A stretch of 8,247 nt of DNA, from assembly GCA_947586295.1 (NCBI GenBank), contig CANPXQ010000038.1, forward strand, positions 1 to 8,247, in the 5' to 3' direction. This document shows, piece by piece, positions 6,881 through 8,247 of this stretch (position 1 is the first letter of the stretch; every line of letters starts with the position of its first letter). The stretch comes from an uncultured Bacilli bacterium. GTDB lineage: Bacteria > Bacillota_I > Bacilli_A > RF39 > UBA660. A program made the position numbers and the translations under genes. The notes beneath the pieces are model-generated. The model searched no databases, had not been told where the DNA came from, and was given only the letters and a program-made list of their open reading frames with translations.

Positions 6881-7055
6881 TCGATTTGAAGGGGATTATG
6901 CAATTATAGAAATTGATGAAGAATTTATTAAAATACCTAAAAAATATTTAGGGAATTTAAAAGAAGGGGATGCTTTAAAAATTGTTAAAGATGAAGAAGA
7001 AAGCAATAGACGAGGAAAAAAAATAGAAAATTTAATGAATGAACTATTTAAATAG
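6870..7055 (+). CDS. DUF3006 family small protein
   Basis: A 61-residue protein that fits DUF3006 closely: IIDRFEGDYAIIEID at the start, a KIPKKYLGNLKEGD centre, and a charged helical tail (DEEESNRRGKKIENLMNELF). The first 40 residues look like a small beta-barrel; the rest is a likely helix. No biochemical role is established. In Firmicutes such genes commonly sit directly behind ComEC-like MBL genes, as here: its ATG lies 11 bp before the end of the upstream gene, with AGGGAGG at 6857-6863, 6 nt before the start. It has no signal peptide, so it probably stays in the cytoplasm although its neighbour is exported. It ends at TAG inside a 16-bp palindrome. Confidence 0.88.
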   Translation: MIIDRFEGDYAIIEIDEEFIKIPKKYLGNLKEGDALKIVKDEEESNRRGKKIENLMNELFK

Positions 7056-7057
7056 TT
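7042..7057. repeat. Perfect 16-bp palindrome at the end of the DUF3006 gene
   Basis: AACTATTTAAATAGTT reads the same on both strands. It covers the DUF3006 stop codon and ends 3 bp before the -35 box of the next promoter, so it could be an operator or a weak hairpin. No T tract follows directly. Given the base composition, one such palindrome in a window this size is not improbable. Confidence 0.35.
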
Positions 7058-7060
7058 AAA

Positions 7061-7089
7061 TTGACTTTTTAGTTAATATCATTTATTAT
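7061..7089 (+). promoter_or_regulatory. SigA-type promoter for the DUF308 membrane protein gene
   Basis: TTGACT (7061-7066), a 17-bp spacer and TATTAT (7084-7089) each differ from consensus by one base. The predicted start near 7096 coincides with the AGGAGG ribosome site, so the leader would be only about 12 nt. Confidence 0.6.
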
Positions 7090-7107
7090 AAATTTAGGAG
7101 GATTTAT

Positions 7108-7635
7108 ATGAATAAAAAACAAATTGTGGATTTAGTAATTGCTGTTTTTTTGATTATTGTAGGTGCGGTATTATTGGTCTTCCCATTATTTCATTTTGTT
7201 AATGTAAAACCTATTTTTATGACAGTTTTAGGGGTATATGGATTATTTAATTTAATTCAATTTTTATTAACCAAAAAAGCCAAAGATTATGAAGGCTTAT
7301 TTACAATGATAGCTTCTTTAATAACTTTAATTATAGCTTATAAATTAGATATTAATAAAGTCCCTTGGTATCTGGCTTTAACATTATTTATTTGGATTAT
7401 TATGATGGCAATTATAAAATTAACAAAAGCAGATTATTATAATGATCGTAAAAATGCTGTTTGGATATTAAAAATAGTTACTTTAATATTATTTATTTTA
7501 ACTGGTCTTTTGGCCACACTTAATTTATATTATGAAGCCGATATACAAGTATTAGTTTTAGGTTTCTTCTTCTTTATTCATGGAATTTTAGAATTAGTAG
7601 ACCCTTTAACAGTATATTTAATAGAAAAAAAATAA
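7108..7635 (+). CDS. Six-helix integral membrane protein, DUF308/HdeD-like
   Basis: A 175-residue membrane protein with six predicted hydrophobic helices at about 5-27, 32-54, 63-80, 86-105, 117-139 and 146-164, separated by short charged loops (KKAKD, KADYYNDRKN, YYEAD). Helix pairs with a small-residue start and a G.F.L.....G pattern, such as VIAVFLIIVGAVLLVFP and LVLGFFFFIHGILELV, resemble the repeated two-helix units of the DUF308/HdeD family. E. coli HdeD is linked to acid resistance, but most Firmicutes members have no known role, so no function is assigned. The start is supported by AGGAGG at 7096-7101, 6 nt upstream. It has its own promoter and stands alone between the DUF3006 gene and spoVS. 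The family call is moderate; membrane location is secure. Confidence 0.75.
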   Translation: MNKKQIVDLVIAVFLIIVGAVLLVFPLFHFVNVKPIFMTVLGVYGLFNLIQFLLTKKAKDYEGLFTMIASLITLIIAYKLDINKVPWYLALTLFIWIIMMAIIKLTKADYYNDRKNAVWILKIVTLILFILTGLLATLNLYYEADIQVLVLGFFFFIHGILELVDPLTVYLIEKK

Positions 7636-7640
7636 AATGG

Positions 7641-7670
7641 TTATAAAATGAAATTATCCTCATATAATTT
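7641..7670 (+). promoter_or_regulatory. Possible spoVS promoter with an overlapping inverted repeat
   Basis: A perfect TATAAT lies at 7663-7668 with a poor -35 candidate TTATAA (7641-7646) 16 bp upstream. The -10 falls within a hairpin-forming repeat, AAATTAT (7651-7657) with ATAATTT (7664-7670), loop CCTCAT, which could be an operator or a weak end signal for the upstream gene. The SigH promoter pattern known for B. subtilis spoVS was looked for and not seen. Confidence 0.4.
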
Positions 7671-7692
7671 TCTTGAAAGAGGGTAATAGCAT

Positions 7693-7956
7693 ATGGAAAT
7701 TTTAAAAGTTTCATCAAAATCTAATCCAAGTAAAGTAGCGGGTGCAATAGCAAATATTTATCGTGAAAATGGTAGTGTTGAAATTCAAACTGTTGGAGCA
7801 GGATCTTTAAATCAAGCAATTAAAGCGATAGCGATTTGTCGTGGTTTTGTTGCTCCCACTGGAGATAATTTAGTTGTTATTCCAGCTTTTAATGATATTG
7901 TAATTAATGGAGAACAAAAAACGGCTTTAAAATTAGTAGTAGAAAATAAAAACTAG
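7693..7956 (+). CDS. spoVS: Stage V sporulation protein S
   Basis: A small Alba-like protein of 87 residues, close to the B. subtilis SpoVS length. The sequence is nearly that of the family throughout: MEILKVSSKSNPSKVAGAIA, EIQTVGAGSLNQAIKAIAI, RGFVAPTG, VVIPAFNDI and INGE.KTALKLVVE. In B. subtilis it affects septation and spore coat stages; SpoVS is also found in bacteria that do not sporulate and probably binds nucleic acid. It therefore does not prove that this organism forms spores. The ribosome site AAGAGGGT at 7677-7684 lies 8 nt before the ATG, a little long but acceptable. It is monocistronic: a possible promoter precedes it and a strong terminator follows. No other sporulation gene is in the window. 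Confidence 0.95.
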   Translation: MEILKVSSKSNPSKVAGAIANIYRENGSVEIQTVGAGSLNQAIKAIAICRGFVAPTGDNLVVIPAFNDIVINGEQKTALKLVVENKN

Positions 7957-7980
7957 TTTATAAAAAAAATTTTTATTAAT

Positions 7981-8011
7981 TAAAGGAATGTAATCACATT
8001 CTTTTTTTTTT
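7981..8011 (+). terminator. Strong intrinsic terminator after spoVS
   Basis: GAATGT (7986-7991) pairs with ACATTC (7996-8001) around an AATC loop, followed by ten T (8002-8011). The A-rich bases before the stem can pair with the first Ts through a G-T wobble. It isolates the last transcription unit from spoVS. Confidence 0.88.
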
Positions 8012-8038
8012 CTTTACATTTTTTTCTAAACATACCAC

Positions 8039-8065
8039 TTGATATATATATATATATAGTACAAT
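8039..8065 (+). promoter_or_regulatory. Promoter with TA-repeat spacer (candidate phase-variable promoter)
   Basis: TTGATA (8039-8044) as -35 and TACAAT (8060-8065) as -10 are separated by 15 bp, made of seven TA units and one G. Both hexamers are near consensus but the spacing is 2 bp short of the optimum. It lies between the spoVS terminator and the last gene, with a predicted start near 8072. A sporulation-type sigma factor could use a similar -10, so the sigma class is uncertain. Confidence 0.55.
8043..8058. repeat. (TA)8 dinucleotide tract
   Basis: Eight uninterrupted TA units, beginning in the last two bases of the -35 box and filling nearly the whole promoter spacer. It is the only long simple dinucleotide tract I see in the window, and dinucleotide runs of this kind are prone to slippage. 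Confidence 0.95.
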
Positions 8066-8067
8066 GG

Positions 8068-8083
8068 GGGATAGAAGGGATAG
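8068..8083 (+). repeat. Short direct repeat GGGATAG x2 at the predicted transcription start
   Basis: GGGATAG occurs at 8068-8074 and 8077-8083 in a purine-rich stretch just after the -10 box. It could be a protein-binding site or chance. Confidence 0.3.
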
Positions 8084-8106
8084 TTAAGGAAATGAAAAAC
8101 TTGAAA

Positions 8107-8126
8107 ATACATCTTTATAGATGTAT
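8107..8126 (+). other. Perfect hairpin in the untranslated leader of the last gene
   Basis: ATACATCT (8107-8114) pairs fully with AGATGTAT (8119-8126) around TTAT. No T tract follows, so it is not a terminator. It lies about 50 nt before the start codon in a leader of about 100 nt (8072-8173) that matches no riboswitch class I recognise. It may be an RNA structure affecting stability or translation, or a DNA operator. Confidence 0.55.
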
Positions 8127-8173
8127 ACTAAAGTCATAATGATAAATACTAATAATAGGGAGTATGATAATAA

Positions 8174-8247
8174 ATGAAGAATAAAAAAAGATATTTATTA
8201 TTTATAACAATAACTATAGGAATACTTTTGTTAATAGGAGCAAGCTA
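8174..8247 (+). CDS. Start of an exported or membrane protein (3' end outside window)
   Basis: Only 24 codons and two bases are present. The peptide begins with a basic MKNKKR followed by an unbroken hydrophobic run (YLLFITITIGILLLIGAS), typical of a signal peptide or N-terminal membrane anchor; the family cannot be recognised. The start is chosen because upstream codons in this frame hit TAA at 8171-8173. GGGAG at 8158-8162 is 11 nt upstream, which is long for a ribosome site. The nearer ATG at 8164 opens only a six-codon frame (MIINEE). Its upstream region carries a TA-repeat promoter and a structured leader, suggesting regulated expression of a surface-located product. Confidence 0.6.
   Translation, partial: MKNKKRYLLFITITIGILLLIGAS

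Noticed and set aside
7054..7076. Direct repeat AGTTAA at 7054-7059 and 7071-7076 flanking the DUF308 gene -35 box
   Set aside because: A six-base AT-rich repeat is expected by chance in this composition.
8092..8139. Possible 15-codon leader peptide (MKNLKIHLYRCILKS)
   Set aside because: The nearest AAGGA ends 1 nt before the ATG, too close for a ribosome site, and no run of a regulatory amino acid is seen; kept only as a remark on the leader.
1..8247. CRISPR array, tRNA/rRNA genes, transposases, phage or defence system
   Set aside because: No spaced repeat array, no cloverleaf or rRNA-like sequence, and no mobile or defence protein family was seen on either strand.

Overview
This is a strongly AT-rich window, roughly three quarters A+T by eye, with densely packed genes all on the + strand. 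It suggests an anaerobic, low-GC member of the Firmicutes/Bacilli or a related gut lineage. The reasons are the pheS-pheT pair with Firmicutes-like sequence, an [FeFe] hydrogenase, SpoVS, a DUF3006 gene paired with a ComEC-like metallo-beta-lactamase, and strong AGGAGG-type ribosome binding sites. TGA appears to be read as stop (6878-6880), so the standard bacterial code fits better than the Mycoplasma code. The species cannot be named from this window.

Layout: (1) 1-2672, the end of pheS and all of pheT, closed by a hairpin terminator. (2) 2683-4536, an apparent two-gene operon with its own extended -10 promoter: a TetR-family regulator followed 2 bp later by a monomeric [FeFe] hydrogenase whose active-site motifs depart from the canonical form. 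(3) 4583-5980, a DAO-type FAD oxidoreductase with a C-terminal Rieske [2Fe-2S] domain (YhfW-like), separated from the hydrogenase by a short region that can fold into two mutually exclusive hairpins. (4) 6023-7055, an exported ComEC-like metallo-beta-lactamase overlapping a small DUF3006 gene. (5) 7108-7635, a six-helix DUF308/HdeD-like membrane protein. (6) 7693-7956, spoVS, followed by a strong terminator. (7) 8012-8247, a promoter with a (TA)8 tract in its spacer, a structured leader of about 100 nt, and the first 24 codons of an exported or membrane protein cut by the window end.

How the parts may work together: pheST is housekeeping. The TetR-hydrogenase pair looks like a regulated redox unit, and the FAD-Rieske protein next to it may be a further redox component, but no electron partner or hydrogenase maturase (HydE, HydF, HydG) lies in the window. 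The remaining genes look like small independent units. I see no tRNA, rRNA, CRISPR array, transposase or phage gene. No wholly new system is evident. The best lead is the TA-repeat promoter at 8039-8065, which has the architecture of a phase-variable promoter. Next are the altered hydrogenase motifs and the lost histidine in the ComEC-like protein.
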